Shown here: positions 7,789-16,936 of the stretch, piece by piece
Position numbering within the stretch: the first letter of the stretch is position 1
Layout of the letters: each line of letters starts with the position of its first letter
Origin: Candidatus Methanoperedens sp.
GTDB taxonomy: Archaea > Halobacteriota > Methanosarcinia > Methanosarcinales > Methanoperedenaceae
Assembly (NCBI GenBank): GCA_012026835.1
Contig: VEPN01000004.1
Location: forward strand, 48,284 to 112,283
DNA length: 64,000 nt
Direction: 5' to 3'
Program-made: the position numbers and the translations under genes
Notes under the pieces: model-generated
Seen by the model: the letters and a program-made list of their open reading frames with translations, nothing else
Database searches by the model: none
What the model was told of the DNA's origin: nothing

Positions 7789-9858
7789 ATGATCAAGAGC
7801 TTGAAGGATATCCCAAGAATCGGAGAAAAAACATCCCGCCGTTTTATTGAACGGTTCGGTTCTGAGAAAATAGCGATGGATGCGATATTAAACGGGGATA
7901 TCGCAGGTATAGGTGAAATTGAAGGGATCACCGAAAAATCAGCAATTTCCATTGTTCTGGAAGCATTATCAGCAAATGAAGGCTTTAGTGTCGGGGATTT
8001 CCTGAAGACAGGAGAAGCTTATGGGATATATGAACGCATCCTGGATATGGTCTGCGATTGCGCCCACACGGATTATGCAAGAAATAAAATGCGCCTGTAT
8101 TTCCCTTATCCCTCCAACAAGAAAGATAAAATCATCAGGCAGCAGGAAAAAATAGCATGGGCCATCGGAATTGCAGGAAAATTAGAGGAAAAAGAACTCG
8201 CCTCTTCTTTATCCAGGATAAAGCCAATAAAAACAAATTATAGTATCCCTGTAATAAGGGATCGGATAATTATTGTGTCCACGCCTCAGGAATTTGAGGC
8301 TGCAAAGAATTTTCCGGTTTCTGTGCAACTGGTCACAGATGCAAGGGAGGGCGTTGATGTATCAAAGGGTTATTCTCATGTTTTTCTAAGCAGTGCCTTT
8401 GCAGGATTTGATTTTCCCGAAGATATCGATATTGACCTAATCGACATAAAACGGATTGAAACATGGCAGGTGGCCCCTGAAAAGGAGCTTTCTTTATTTG
8501 TAAAAAATCTTGAGTCAATCAATAGCGCAATCTCAGTTTTCAATATCATCAGGCTGCATAATGCGGATTTTTACAGCAGGATAACTGATGAAGATGTGAA
8601 ACGCCTGTCTCTGGGATTATCGAAAATATCTCCGGTATCGGGATTAAGAAGCGGGATAGACAGCGAGATAGATAGATGCCAGTCTATATATGACAGGCTG
8701 AATGAAGTAATTTCAGGGGAAGAGAAAAAAGCGAATCATGAATTTGGTACTCTCATTGAAAAAAGCTCGGTCACTATCAAAGGTTTTGACCTGCTGACCG
8801 CAATGGACGGGAGCGTCAATAGGCTTTTTGAGAAAGAGATAAAAGAAAAATATGACACTGTAACAGCCAATGCTACCCGTGAAATATCTGAGATGCTGAA
8901 GTTGAATCCCGTTGAGTTCCAGCTTGCAAATAATTTCTTTGGAGATGAAATATCACATCCCATAAAGGTCGATTCCCGCCGTGTTGAAGGATTGAAAAAC
9001 CATCTGCTCCGGGCCATCAGCTCAAGGAAGCTTTTACTCTTAAAAGACAGCGCAAGAGAGCTTTCAGGATTAAAGGAAACTGCGACTGATATAGTCCGCG
9101 GGGTTCTTGACTTTGATGTGGATTATGCAATTGGGTGCTTTGCCCGCAAATTCGCTCTCAGCCTGCCCGGCATCCAGAATAAAACAGGCATAGGATTTGA
9201 AGGAGGCACTAATCTTTTTCTTGAATCGCCTGTCCCTATCAATTATACTGTCGGCCTTTGCGGGTTTAATTCAGGGATGAGCAGGCTTAAAGATGCACGC
9301 GTTGTCCTTTTAAGCGGTGTGAATTCAGGAGGAAAGACCTCTACTATTGAGCTCCTTGCACAGGTTATCATTCTTTCCCACATGGGCTTCCCTGTGCCTG
9401 CAAAAAAATGCGAAATCGGATTGGTAGATGAATTCTTCTATTTCGGGAAGTCAAAAGGCACAATGGATGCCGGGGCTTTTGAGAGCACTATCAGGGACTT
9501 CTCCGCAGTGGCAAATAAGAATAAAAAAATTGTCCTTGCTGATGAAATGGAATCAATCACAGAGCCAGGAGCATCTGCAAAGATAATCTCAGGTATTCTT
9601 GAAGAACTTCTCGATAATAACGGGCTTGGCGTTTTCGTGAGCCACCTGGCAGAATCAATACTCAAGAATACGGATTATGAAATACGCATTGACGGGATCG
9701 AGGCAAAAGGCCTTGATGAGAACTTAAACCTGATAGTTGACAGGAATCCGCGTTATAATTACCTTGCCCGCAGCACGCCTGAGCTTATTGTTGAGCGTCT
9801 TGCGCGCAAGTACACAGATAACGGGTTCTACAGCAGGTTATTGAAAAAATTCAAATAG
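7789..9858 (+). CDS. MutS-family ATPase with N-terminal helix-hairpin-helix domain
   Basis: 689 residues; ATG 7789 lies 5 bases after an AAAGGA site (a TTG directly before it is in frame). Residues 1-60 are a helix-hairpin-helix DNA-binding unit (IPRIGEKTSRRF, IAGIGEIEGIT). The middle is a long helical core/clamp region. The C-terminal third is the MutS domain V ABC-type ATPase: Walker A GVNSGGKTST at about 510-519, Walker B IVLADEME, and the SH loop VSHLAE. No mismatch-recognition domain I and no Smr domain are visible, so it resembles the archaeal MutS-related groups rather than MutS1 or MutS2. Probably acts on DNA junctions or recombination intermediates; that role is inferred. Confidence 0.8.
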   Translation: MIKSLKDIPRIGEKTSRRFIERFGSEKIAMDAILNGDIAGIGEIEGITEKSAISIVLEALSANEGFSVGDFLKTGEAYGIYERILDMVCDCAHTDYARNKMRLYFPYPSNKKDKIIRQQEKIAWAIGIAGKLEEKELASSLSRIKPIKTNYSIPVIRDRIIIVSTPQEFEAAKNFPVSVQLVTDAREGVDVSKGYSHVFLSSAFAGFDFPEDIDIDLIDIKRIETWQVAPEKELSLFVKNLESINSAISVFNIIRLHNADFYSRITDEDVKRLSLGLSKISPVSGLRSGIDSEIDRCQSIYDRLNEVISGEEKKANHEFGTLIEKSSVTIKGFDLLTAMDGSVNRLFEKEIKEKYDTVTANATREISEMLKLNPVEFQLANNFFGDEISHPIKVDSRRVEGLKNHLLRAISSRKLLLLKDSARELSGLKETATDIVRGVLDFDVDYAIGCFARKFALSLPGIQNKTGIGFEGGTNLFLESPVPINYTVGLCGFNSGMSRLKDARVVLLSGVNSGGKTSTIELLAQVIILSHMGFPVPAKKCEIGLVDEFFYFGKSKGTMDAGAFESTIRDFSAVANKNKKIVLADEMESITEPGASAKIISGILEELLDNNGLGVFVSHLAESILKNTDYEIRIDGIEAKGLDENLNLIVDRNPRYNYLARSTPELIVERLARKYTDNGFYSRLLKKFK

Positions 9859-9922
9859 ACATTTTTCCATCGGCGGTTACTTGTGAAAGTTATATATAGA
9901 ATTAATAAGACTAAATTGTATT

Positions 9923-10333
9923 ATGTTCAAGAGGGTACTTGTTTTGGTGAAAGCAACAAAAGGGTCAGAAAGAGCTATCGAAGTTGCATGCGACCTTACA
10001 TCGCAGCTTGGCGGAACTGTACATTTGATAGCCGTGGATTTTGATGGGAATGCGGATAAGACCGGGCCAGAGGTGCTGGAGAAAGCCGCTAATACCTGCA
10101 ACAGCAAAGGAATCAATGCTACTTATTCCATGCACAGGGCAAATAGCAAAGAAGATGTTGCCGCAACCATTGCTGCTATATCAGCCGGCTACGATCTTAT
10201 CGTTATGGGACACTGCCGGTATAAAAAGATATACAGGTTCCTTCATTACAGCCTGGCCGAGGATCTTATAACGCTTGCTGCATGTCCCGTCATAGTAGCG
10301 GCTATCGACTGTCCTGAGAAAAATGTAATTTAG
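9923..10333 (+). CDS. Universal stress protein family protein (non-canonical)
   Basis: 136 residues with the Usp fold pattern: N-terminal KRVLVLVKATKGSERAIEVA, central YDLIVMGH and a C-terminal ACPVIVA strand. The G-x2-G-x9-G-S/T ATP loop after MGH is replaced by CRYKKIYRFLHYS, so nucleotide binding of the usual type is unlikely, unlike the second Usp at 43055. Stand-alone gene; a TATA-like ATATATAG about 30 bases upstream suits a leaderless transcript. Confidence 0.8.
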   Translation: MFKRVLVLVKATKGSERAIEVACDLTSQLGGTVHLIAVDFDGNADKTGPEVLEKAANTCNSKGINATYSMHRANSKEDVAATIAAISAGYDLIVMGHCRYKKIYRFLHYSLAEDLITLAACPVIVAAIDCPEKNVI

Positions 10334-10508
10334 GATGTTAAAGTTTTAACGGCATTATAATTTTTCAATGGCGTTATAATATATCACGCCGTTTAAAATA
10401 TAAATATATATAACGTATTAAATGATGTGATATGTAAAATAAAAGGGTGAAGAGACTGAGATTCGGTCAACATCCGGATTTTACAATCACAAAAAAGCCC
10501 AAAAAGGA

Positions 10509-10550
10509 GAAATCAGGCAGGTCTTATCAAAAAACCTGCCCTGATTTTTT
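10509..10550 (+). terminator. Hairpin with T tract
   Basis: AAATCAGG-CAGGT pairs with ACCTGCCCTGATTT (one bulge), followed on the plus strand by a run of T. It overlaps the last codons of the opposite-strand DUF531 gene, so it may serve transcripts coming from the Usp side. Confidence 0.5.
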
Positions 10551-11078
10551 ATGCTGTAAAAGCATCGCTGAACCGTAAATAATAGCAGGGACAGCCCCTA
10601 TTGCTGTGCATGTTTCAAGAGGAACACCTTTTGACGTTATATCAAGATGATAATGTGCCATATCAAATAATTCCTGGGGAAGGCCTTTGTGCCCAAGTCC
10701 TATAAGAAAAAGAAAAGACTTCTTATTCCTGACAAATTCCGCCAGGTCTTTGGGATTAATTTGTTTCTCTTTTGAAGGATGTGATGTTGTCACAACTATC
10801 GAGCCGAACTGGGGCTGGAACCCTTTTTCAGGCAGGTCAAAAACAAAAAACCTGCCTGATGCGAATAATTCCTCAAGATACCTTCCAGAGCCCCCTATAG
10901 TTGTTTTATCTTTAACGAAACTCACAAGTTCTTCTGCACTCATCCTGAAAGGGTAATCAAAAAGCGCAAGATTGAACCCGAAAGCAAATGCAACGGGCGC
11001 CGCTCTTGCAATGCTCCTGTAATGGGCTTCGTGTACCTTTATTTTATCATAGGTATTAACAAGCCCGATGGTCAGCAT
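10527..11078 (-). CDS. DUF531 family protein (archaeal, SPOUT-like)
   Basis: 183 residues. I recognise the conserved N-terminus of DUF531 (MLTIGLVNTYDKIKVHEAHY) and the ARAAPVAFAFGFNLALFDYPF block; the C-terminal half (FLFLIGLGHKGLP, HLDITSKGVPLETCTAIGAVPAII) has the look of a SPOUT-type methyltransferase knot. Cellular role is not established. It follows the arginine decarboxylase gene by 15 bases on the same strand and may be cotranscribed with it. Confidence 0.7.
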   Translation of the reverse strand: MLTIGLVNTYDKIKVHEAHYRSIARAAPVAFAFGFNLALFDYPFRMSAEELVSFVKDKTTIGGSGRYLEELFASGRFFVFDLPEKGFQPQFGSIVVTTSHPSKEKQINPKDLAEFVRNKKSFLFLIGLGHKGLPQELFDMAHYHLDITSKGVPLETCTAIGAVPAIIYGSAMLLQHKKSGQVF

Positions 11079-11093
11079 AACATCCCAAAAAAG

Positions 11094-12980
11094 TTAAATG
11101 TCAAGGTATGTGTACTGGTACATAACGGATTTATAATTTTTCAATATATCTTCTGCATCTGATTTGGATAACCTGTTTTCCCGCAGGGCCTGAGTAATCT
11201 CGGATTCAAACGCTGCCAGGAGCGCACTTGTATTATATTTGACATACCCAAGTGTGTCGCAATTCCTGTCCCCATCCACGCTATGCTTTATGTGCCATTC
11301 GCTCCTGTCATCCACAATAATATGGACCTCGTTCGCAGATCCGAATAAATTGTGATAATCCCCTATGGTATCCTGGTATGCTCCAAGCAGCAGGATGGCC
11401 AGGTAATAAGAGCTATTATTGAGGTCGTGGAGTTCAAGTATTTCCTTGACATCCTTTAAATCCACGAACTTATCGATCTCGCCATCCGAATCGCAGGTAA
11501 TATCCACAATAGTTCCATATTCCGTGGGTTTTTCGTTTGCCCTGTTCAGGGGAACTACAGGAAACAGTTGTTTTATTGCCCAGAAATCAGGGATTGACTG
11601 GAAAATCGAAAAATTGCCGATATACTTTTTTGACAGGAGTTTATTCAGGTCGTCGAAGTCATCTGATTTATTCCCGGATTCCCTGGCAAAAGCAGAAGCT
11701 TTTTCACATATGCGCCAGAAAAGGAGTTCTCCCTTGGATTTATCTTCAAGTTCAAGCTCGCCGAGATTGAAAAGGGAAAGAAGCTCCTCACGATGCTGGA
11801 GTGCGTCGTGATAGTATTCTACATAATTCTTGATGTTTATCTCCTTTAGCCCGTCATACAGGTCCTTTATTATATGGGGCTCATTTCCAAGTATCTCGAT
11901 CTGATCCTTATGGTTGCCGTTCTTGTTTCCCTTAATATTTATGACCAGCACCGAATGATATGCAGCTATTGCGCGCCCGCTTTCAGACAATATTACAGGA
12001 TGCGGGACGTTTTCCTCGTCACAAACTTCCTTGAGTGAGTACACAACGTTGTTCGCGTATTCCTGGATGGTGTAATTGGCGCTCGCCTCTGAGGATGTCT
12101 TGCTCCCGTCATAATCTATCCCAAGACCGCCGCCGATGTTGAAATATCTGATATCTATATGCTTGTTCCTTATCTTTGCATATACCCTTGCAGCCTCTTT
12201 TACTGCTTTTTGTATTCTCCTTATCTCGGTTATCTGGGAGCCAATATGGAAATGAAGCATCTGCAACTGCGGAAGCATTTCATACTCCGCTATAATCCTG
12301 ACACAGTCCAGCATTTCTGAAGTTGTAAGACCGAACTTTGAGGACTCACCCCCTGATTCCGCCCATTTCCCGCTACCTTTTGAATACAGTTTTGCCCTTA
12401 TGCCGATAAGGGGTTTTACATTCATCTGTCTTGAAAGTTCCAGTAACCGTGTTGTTTCATTAAACTCATCAATGACAATGACAACTTTATTCTTTAATTT
12501 AATAGCATTCAATGCCATCTTGAGATATTCATCATCCTTAAAGCCATTACAAATTAAAAGGGCATCAGGGCTTAGTTCAATTGAAAGGGCTGCAAGTAAT
12601 TCCGCTTTTGTGCCAACCTCAAGCCCCATGTTATATTTTTTCCCGGATTTGATGATCTCCTCGATGACTTCTTTTCTCTGGTTCACTTTCATCGGGAATA
12701 CACCCTGGTAAACGCTGTTATATTTATACTCGGAGATTGAACCTGAAAATGCACCGTTCAACTCCTTTATCTGAGCTTCAAGTATTTGCGGGAACCTGAA
12801 TAATATCGGAAATTTGATTTTCTTGTTGGAAAGGGTATCGACCACATTCTTTAGATCAACGATCTCAGCATCTTTTTTCGTGGGTTTGACAACCAAATTA
12901 CCATTTCTATTAAAAGAGAAGTATCCATTACCCCAGCGTTCAATACCATACAGGTCAATTGCATCTTCGATTTTCCACAT
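11094..12980 (-). CDS. speA: Biosynthetic arginine decarboxylase (SpeA type, PLP)
   Basis: 628 residues, full length for SpeA. Decarboxylates arginine to agmatine for polyamine (and tRNA-Ile agmatidine) synthesis. The alanine-racemase-fold barrel carries the PLP lysine at about Lys98 (YQGVFPMKVNQ), HFHIGSQ at the barrel and NIGGGLGIDYDGS for phosphate binding; the C-terminal beta domain has LLLGAYQDTIGDYHNLFG. Many euryarchaea use the small pyruvoyl enzyme instead, so this PLP enzyme probably came from bacteria. Upstream neighbour is DNA ligase on the same strand, 56 bases away. Confidence 0.93.
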   Translation of the reverse strand: MWKIEDAIDLYGIERWGNGYFSFNRNGNLVVKPTKKDAEIVDLKNVVDTLSNKKIKFPILFRFPQILEAQIKELNGAFSGSISEYKYNSVYQGVFPMKVNQRKEVIEEIIKSGKKYNMGLEVGTKAELLAALSIELSPDALLICNGFKDDEYLKMALNAIKLKNKVVIVIDEFNETTRLLELSRQMNVKPLIGIRAKLYSKGSGKWAESGGESSKFGLTTSEMLDCVRIIAEYEMLPQLQMLHFHIGSQITEIRRIQKAVKEAARVYAKIRNKHIDIRYFNIGGGLGIDYDGSKTSSEASANYTIQEYANNVVYSLKEVCDEENVPHPVILSESGRAIAAYHSVLVINIKGNKNGNHKDQIEILGNEPHIIKDLYDGLKEINIKNYVEYYHDALQHREELLSLFNLGELELEDKSKGELLFWRICEKASAFARESGNKSDDFDDLNKLLSKKYIGNFSIFQSIPDFWAIKQLFPVVPLNRANEKPTEYGTIVDITCDSDGEIDKFVDLKDVKEILELHDLNNSSYYLAILLLGAYQDTIGDYHNLFGSANEVHIIVDDRSEWHIKHSVDGDRNCDTLGYVKYNTSALLAAFESEITQALRENRLSKSDAEDILKNYKSVMYQYTYLDI

Positions 12981-13036
12981 TTAAGTTAATAATCACGTCC
13001 TTCGAAATAATCCAAACAAACTATACTTGATTACGT

Positions 13037-14719
13037 TTAAAGGTTTCCGTTGGAGTTCCGCCTTCCTTTCTGTCCGATATATAATGACTCTACCCGTTCA
13101 ATAGTATCCGCATCTCCCGGCGATTTATCGGTTCTTACATGGACCAGCCTTGGAAAACGCAGGGCATATCCGGATTCATAATTCGGGCTTTTTTGTATTT
13201 CCTCAAAAGCAACTTCAAATACTATCCTGGGTTCAAGCTCGACATGTATACCTTCTTCTGAAATTACAAGTTCTTTGAATGTTTTCGTTAGTTCTGTAAG
13301 CTGTTCATCAGTTATGCCTGTTGCGACTCTTCCTATAGGAAGAAAAGTATCGGTGTCCGGATCACGGCAGGCCAGTAAGTACGAACCGATTAGATTTGCT
13401 CTTCTTCCTTCCCCCCATTCCCCCCCGATGACGATGAGATCAAGCGTTTCCATAATCGGCTTTAATTTAAGCCAGTTTTTTCCTCTTTTTCCGGGGATAT
13501 AAGATGACCCGGGATTCTTTAGCATTACTCCTTCATGGCCTGCCATAAGAGCTTCTTTATATATATTTTCAACAATGGATATGTCATCGGTCACGACCTG
13601 TACTGCAATAATGCCTTTATCACATACTTCTTCAAGCTTTTTACGCCGCCAGGATAGGGGATGATCGATAAGACTCTCATTATTAAGATACAATATATCG
13701 AAAAGGTTAAGGAACAAGGGGATCTCAATGGCTGTGGCTGATACCTCATATTTCCGCCTGAAACGCCTGAGTATCTCCTGAAATGCCATCGGCTTTTTAT
13801 CTTTCCCCAGGGCAATGGCTTCCCCATCAAGAATGGCATTTTCAGCAAACACGTTCGCCTTTACGGATTTAACGATATCAGGTAACGAGGATGTGACATT
13901 CTCAAGCCTGCGTGAATAGATAGTCACTTCTTTCCCGTTCTTATGTATCTGGACGCGCGCACCGTCGAATTTCCATTCCACAGCCACACTCCTCATTTCC
14001 CCTATTGCCTCTTTTATACCCGGGGTGACCTGGGAGAGCATCATTTTAAGAGGCCTTCCAAGAATGATCCCAAGCTCATTAAGACCTTTTTCCCCTTCTT
14101 TTTTCCCTGTGGATGCCACAAGCCCGAAATCGTTTGTAATCATAATTCCCCGTTCAACCAGCCCGGAAGATACATTAAAAGCCTCTGCGATTGCATCCCT
14201 CACTATTCCTTCACCAACCCCTATGCGTAATTCTTCGATCGATAAACGCGCAAGATAAACAATTTCTACAGGTTTTGCAGACCCGAATAAAGATTGAAGA
14301 ACCTTTACTTTTGTATCCTGCGAGCCTTTCCCTGTAAGCTGGGCAATCCTCCGGAATCTTAGATATACTTCACTTATCGTAAGTTCCTCTTCTGTAAAAA
14401 AGTTCGACTGCACTTTTCCGGATAGCGCTTTTTCAGCCGCCAGCCCCACATCTCCCGTATCCCTGACAAATTCCTTGATGCGTTTTATTGGAAGACAGGA
14501 TGCCCTGGCGATAGCAGAATATAGAAGGTTTGGTCCTATTCCCAGTTCTTTTTCACTCCATACCGGGAATACGCGCCCCATGATAAAACGGGTTACAATA
14601 TCAAGTTCTTCATCATCCACCTCCTTGAAGAACCCTGCTACAACTGAGGTTATTTCAAGAGAACTCGAAGTATTTTCGATCTTTGTACAGACCTTTGCAA
14701 GCTCTTCAAAAGATGTCAA
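13037..14719 (-). CDS. lig: ATP-dependent DNA ligase
   Basis: 560 residues, normal for archaeal replicative ligase. Seals nicks between Okazaki fragments with ATP. N-terminal DNA-binding domain, then the nucleotidyltransferase core with motif I KFDGAR (adenylated Lys at about 249), motif III (YSRRLENVT), motif IIIa (LFDILYLN), motif IV (EGVMLKNP) and motif V (NWLKLKP), and a C-terminal OB domain with RFPRLVHVRTDK. Starts at ATG 14719, 33 bases downstream of the cytochrome gene stop on the same strand. Confidence 0.95.
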   Translation of the reverse strand: MTSFEELAKVCTKIENTSSSLEITSVVAGFFKEVDDEELDIVTRFIMGRVFPVWSEKELGIGPNLLYSAIARASCLPIKRIKEFVRDTGDVGLAAEKALSGKVQSNFFTEEELTISEVYLRFRRIAQLTGKGSQDTKVKVLQSLFGSAKPVEIVYLARLSIEELRIGVGEGIVRDAIAEAFNVSSGLVERGIMITNDFGLVASTGKKEGEKGLNELGIILGRPLKMMLSQVTPGIKEAIGEMRSVAVEWKFDGARVQIHKNGKEVTIYSRRLENVTSSLPDIVKSVKANVFAENAILDGEAIALGKDKKPMAFQEILRRFRRKYEVSATAIEIPLFLNLFDILYLNNESLIDHPLSWRRKKLEEVCDKGIIAVQVVTDDISIVENIYKEALMAGHEGVMLKNPGSSYIPGKRGKNWLKLKPIMETLDLIVIGGEWGEGRRANLIGSYLLACRDPDTDTFLPIGRVATGITDEQLTELTKTFKELVISEEGIHVELEPRIVFEVAFEEIQKSPNYESGYALRFPRLVHVRTDKSPGDADTIERVESLYIGQKGRRNSNGNL

Positions 14720-14752
14720 GAAAAAAATAGAAAAGGGTTTTCACCCTTTTAA

Positions 14753-15358
14753 TTACTTGGTTGCGTTGGTAAGCGCCGCTTCATGGATCTTTTCAATATC
14801 CGTGCCATGGCAATTTGTACAGTATTTGGTTCTTGACAGATGTATCGTTATCAAGTCACCATTACTGGGCTGAAGGGAATTAGGCGGTGCTGCATGGCAT
14901 TGTTCGCAAACGCTATAATGACCCGGACTTTCTCCTTTCTCAACTGTTGGAACCCTTATATTGGGTGGCAGGCCGTGGCAGGTCGCACATTCAAGATTTA
15001 CCGTACCTGTACCGATATGGATGTTATGTACCTGGCTGCCGTGGCAGTTTATGCATAGTTTTCCGCCGTTGATATGTGGCTTGAGGTCCTGAGCATTCTT
15101 ATGGCATAATTCGCATTTGATGGTCGCTGCCTGTACCGGCGCTGTCGCTGCTGGCGTAGCTGCCGGGGCGGCTGTTGCGGTTTCGCCTGGTATCGGAGTC
15201 GTCCCCGTCTCTGCCTCTCCTGGAGTGGCAGTGGGTGTCGGATTTTCAGTAGTTACCTTTGAAAAACCTCCCATGACGTAGTACCCTCCGGCTGCTACAA
15301 TTACAAGAGCAATTATGATCGCGATGTATATTGGAACCTTCGAATCCTTTCCATTCAT
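14753..15358 (-). CDS. Membrane-anchored pentaheme c-type cytochrome
   Basis: 201 residues. One N-terminal transmembrane helix or uncleaved signal anchor (about 10-30), a Pro/Ala/Thr-rich linker (about 35-80), then five CxxCH heme-c sites: CELCH, CINCH, CATCH, CEQCH, CTNCH. The heme domain faces outside. Small multiheme proteins of this type carry electrons across the pseudoperiplasm in methane-oxidising archaea; partners are not in the window. The last heme (CTNCHG..) is followed by only about 20 residues. Divergent from GlmM. Confidence 0.9.
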   Translation of the reverse strand: MNGKDSKVPIYIAIIIALVIVAAGGYYVMGGFSKVTTENPTPTATPGEAETGTTPIPGETATAAPAATPAATAPVQAATIKCELCHKNAQDLKPHINGGKLCINCHGSQVHNIHIGTGTVNLECATCHGLPPNIRVPTVEKGESPGHYSVCEQCHAAPPNSLQPSNGDLITIHLSRTKYCTNCHGTDIEKIHEAALTNATK

Positions 15359-15475
15359 TCGATATCACCTTCGCTAAATAGGGTTCTATACCGTTTTAAA
15401 TGTTTTGGTATTGTTTTAGTAAGTACCAAAATATCCGCAGTTATCTTTAATATATTTACAATATATTCCAGTGTT

Positions 15476-16891
15476 ATGCATTGTGAAAAATTCGCGGGTA
15501 AAATTGACAGCTATAAAAAAATAAGGAAACAGAAAAAACTTTTTGGTACTTTTGGTTTCCGTAGTGTCGTAAATGAAGGAATCGGGGCTGAAAAGGCAAA
15601 GCGTGTTGGTGCATCGCTTGCAATCTACCTTGGGGAAGGAAAAACCGTGGCAATTGGAAAAGACCCGAGGATCTCTTCTGATATGCTTGAGGAAGCTCTA
15701 ATAGACGGTTTAATAGAAAATGGGTGTAATGCACTTACACTGGGAATTATCACACCCAATACTTTGTCGCTTGAAGTTGGAAGACAGGCAGATGCAGGAG
15801 TTATGATCACGGCTTCGCATAATCCGCCTGAATATAACGGTATCAAATGCCTGAGCAAAAGAGGGATGGGTTTCTCACCCGAAGAAGACCTCGCTCTTGA
15901 GAAAATTTATTTTGGCGATTTGAAAGAAGGCGCCAGGAAAGGGAAAAAAATTGTTGATCGCGGTGCAAGTGATAGATACCGTGATCATATAGTCCGGTAT
16001 ATCACAGAACTCTTCCCTGTAAAGCCGATAAATATCGTAGTTGACGGCGGGGGCGGTTCTGCATCAACCGTGACGCCGGAAACACTTGAAAGATTGGGTC
16101 ACAAAGTGATAAGGTTCAATTGCAAATACGATGGCATGTTCAGGGAGAGAAATCCTGAGCCTACGGATGCTAACCTTGAAAAACTCAAAAATCTGGTAAG
16201 ATCTGAAAATGCCGATATGGGCGTGGCCCATGATGGCGATGGTGACAGGACCGCTTTTATTGACGAAGAGGGAAAATTCATCCAGGGGGATGTTACTGCT
16301 GCAATAATTGCTGACCATGTACTGCAGCAATGTAAAGACAGGGAAAAGAAAATTGCAGTTACGGTAGCGTTCTCAGATATCATTGAGCATGTCGCCTCTA
16401 CTCTGGGTGCTGAAGTTGTCTACACCCCTGTGGGCGAGCCGTACCTGGCGCAGGCAAAAGTGTTATGCGGCGCGCAGGTCGGGCTTGAAGAGCATGGCTC
16501 TGTTCTTCTTGAGTGGAGCAGAGAGGGCCCGATGCTTGCAGGTGTAATGGCCGGAATATTATCTAAGGAGAGTATGAGCTTATCAGAACTTGTTGCTTCA
16601 TATCCCAGGTATCATCAGATAAAGGATGCAAAGACCATGCCGACAGATACTGATACGGATACGATACTGGATAAGTTAAAAGCAGAGATCCCGCAGGATT
16701 ACGAGAAGACATCTGATATGGATGGCGTGCGCGTTGATTACTCAGATGGATGGTTCCTTGTGAGGGCAAGCGGGACAGAACCTAAGGTCAGGGTTTTTTC
16801 AGAGGCTAAGACTAAAGAAAGGGCAAAGAGGCTTAACCGTATTGCGATGGAAGGGCTGGAAAGGGCGATAACTACAGCAGAACAAGGATAG
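15476..16891 (+). CDS. glmM: Phosphoglucosamine/phosphomannomutase family protein
   Basis: 471 residues of the alpha-D-phosphohexomutase family, which interconverts hexose-6- and -1-phosphates for UDP-sugar precursors. Phosphoserine loop TASHNP at about 112-117, metal loop DGDGDRTA, sugar loop EEHGS and phosphate loop RASGTEPKVRVF are all present. About 20 extra residues precede the usual LFGTFGFRS start; ATG 15476 lies about 30 bases after a TTAATATATT box, so the transcript may be leaderless. Whether it prefers glucosamine or mannose cannot be read from sequence alone. Confidence 0.85.
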   Translation: MHCEKFAGKIDSYKKIRKQKKLFGTFGFRSVVNEGIGAEKAKRVGASLAIYLGEGKTVAIGKDPRISSDMLEEALIDGLIENGCNALTLGIITPNTLSLEVGRQADAGVMITASHNPPEYNGIKCLSKRGMGFSPEEDLALEKIYFGDLKEGARKGKKIVDRGASDRYRDHIVRYITELFPVKPINIVVDGGGGSASTVTPETLERLGHKVIRFNCKYDGMFRERNPEPTDANLEKLKNLVRSENADMGVAHDGDGDRTAFIDEEGKFIQGDVTAAIIADHVLQQCKDREKKIAVTVAFSDIIEHVASTLGAEVVYTPVGEPYLAQAKVLCGAQVGLEEHGSVLLEWSREGPMLAGVMAGILSKESMSLSELVASYPRYHQIKDAKTMPTDTDTDTILDKLKAEIPQDYEKTSDMDGVRVDYSDGWFLVRASGTEPKVRVFSEAKTKERAKRLNRIAMEGLERAITTAEQG

Positions 16892-16936
16892 TTTTTAATA
16901 TCCGCTGTTCTTAGAAGAAGCAGATTCAGGGATATT

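Noticed and set aside
10397..10470. Possible C/D box small RNA (ATGATGT and CTGA words)
   Set aside because: Box C is imperfect and the C-to-D' distance is too long for a guide RNA.
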